A stretch of 64,000 nucleotides of DNA, from positions 21,996,456-22,060,455 of the forward strand of contig OX328110.1 in assembly GCA_946811185.2 (NCBI GenBank), given 5' to 3'. Shown piece after piece: positions 34,442-64,000 of the stretch. The notes under the pieces are model-generated. The model searched no databases and had not been told where the DNA came from. It saw only the letters and a list, made by a program, of their open reading frames with translations. This DNA is from Hippopus hippopus (lineage: Eukaryota > Mollusca > Bivalvia > Cardiida > Cardiidae). Positions within the stretch are counted from its first letter, which is position 1, and every line of letters begins with the position of its first letter. The position numbers and the translations under genes are program-made.

Positions 34442-34789
34442 ATCAAAAAAAAAAGGCAAGATTGTCTAAATATTGAGAAAACTTATGAGATTCTGAATGA
34501 TCACACAATCATGCAGACGCTTACTTTTCTGGGAAGGTATACTAACAAAGTCAAAATAGAAGACGGTTAAAATTATCATCGTCTGGCAAAGTGAAAGTGA
34601 TGAAAAACATATTTGGTTAAAATCTACATATATATCAAATTTGTATTAAATAGCTTTCCAAATCTGTTTATGTACATGTTTGTTTTTGTGCTATTTGATT
34701 CTATAGTATACTTATAAAAAATGTGAAAATAAATGTGAGACGACAACGACATGAAAAATCCGTTTTAATCCGTCATTATTCGAGAAAGT
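34442..34789. promoter_or_regulatory. Divergent intergenic region, probable COPS6/TPP2 bidirectional promoter
   Basis: Only 348 bp separate the COPS6 start codon (minus) from the TPP2 start codon (plus), so both promoters and both 5' UTRs must lie here unless upstream exons exist. I see no clear TATA box, and it is one of the few stretches free of recognisable MITE copies. The promoter role is inferred from position alone. Confidence 0.6.
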
Positions 34790-63434
<28,645 letters not shown>

Positions 63435-63535
63435 GTAAGTTACAACTTTTTTCTTCCTTTTTCACTCTTATAAAGAAGAAAAAGGCATTAGGCAACAAGT
63501 TCTGTCCTCAGTGCTAACACTATGTGAAAATTACT

Positions 63536-63700
63536 TAACCCTTTATCAATTAATCCTATATTTTAATGAACCTGATAAAGATGGCTTTTGACAACATTGT
63601 GGGAAAAAGAGAAAATGCTGGTAACCAGCATTTTCTCCCTTTCCCACAATGTTTTTTTCCCTTAAAGAGACAGTACTGTAGAACGGTTTTTTTTACTGTT
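63536..63700 (+). mobile_element. MITE-1 with eroded 3' half
   Basis: TTAACCCTTTATC start and core with CTCCCTTTCCC on the right arm; TPP2 intron 21. Confidence 0.8.
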
Positions 63701-64000
63701 GTAAAAGTTTACAGATTTAGGTAAAAAACAGGTGATTTAAATTTTTACGCTTTTATTTTTTACTAATTACATATATGCGTAAAAAATTAGCTCATTAAAA
63801 TTTTTCAGCACCAGAAGAACAAAATACACACATGTTATAAAATGCCAATGGCATAAAATGTTCTAATAATGTCCCATTTCCAACAGCTAACACGATTGTT
63901 GAATTAATGATACCCCCATTGTTTCGCAGTTCACTTAAGTACAACTGAACGTCTGAGTCCAATTTATCACCTAAAATTGGTTTTTGGCTCTGTTAGTACT

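Overview
This is animal nuclear DNA, most likely from a bivalve mollusc. It is AT-rich, its genes are cut into many small exons with conserved splice sites, and its introns are packed with short hairpin transposons, tRNA-derived SINEs and repeat-cored elements of the kind common in bivalve genomes. The species call is an inference; nothing in the window fixes it. No prokaryotic operon, CRISPR array or viral gene is visible.

Three conserved protein genes can be rebuilt exon by exon with matching intron phases. (1) NME7 on the minus strand (coding 16255 to 3407, 7 coding exons, 412 residues): a DM10 domain followed by two nucleoside-diphosphate-kinase domains. (2) COPS6/CSN6 on the minus strand (coding 34441 to 22254, 10 coding exons, 312 residues): the catalytically dead MPN subunit of the COP9 signalosome. 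(3) TPP2 on the plus strand (coding 34790 to 63434 and beyond the right edge, 21 exons, 960 residues seen): the giant subtilisin-type tripeptidyl peptidase. COPS6 and TPP2 are divergent, with only 348 bp between their start codons, so they probably share a bidirectional promoter. COPS6 and NME7 lie head to tail. A weak terminal-exon candidate for a fourth, convergent gene lies at the left edge.

Layout: 1-3406, sequence downstream of NME7, with MITEs; 3407-16259, NME7; 16260-22253, intergenic, with a duplicated 0.4-kb block and many MITEs; 22254-34441, COPS6; 34442-34789, shared promoter; 34790-64000, TPP2, whose first intron (4.9 kb) carries a foldback element, a ~1-kb terminal-inverted-repeat element and two tandem-repeat blocks.

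The dominant non-coding signal is one MITE family, called MITE-1 here. It is about 228 bp, flanked by TTAA, with CCCTTTACC...GGTAAAGGG termini and a ~64-nt perfect hairpin core. I count some 55-65 copies and fragments in 64 kb, in both orientations. A second family, MITE-2 (~260 bp, GAGCCATGCTCTG termini), has about 10 copies. The two families are nested in each other in both directions. One nest shows a clean TTAA duplication, which suggests a piggyBac-type mechanism for MITE-1. One MITE-2 copy has become part of a gene: it supplies the last eight codons and the stop codon of NME7. Other notable points are a GC-AG intron in NME7, matched changes on both arms of the MITE hairpins, a 150-bp near-perfect palindrome, and a hAT-like element with target duplication.
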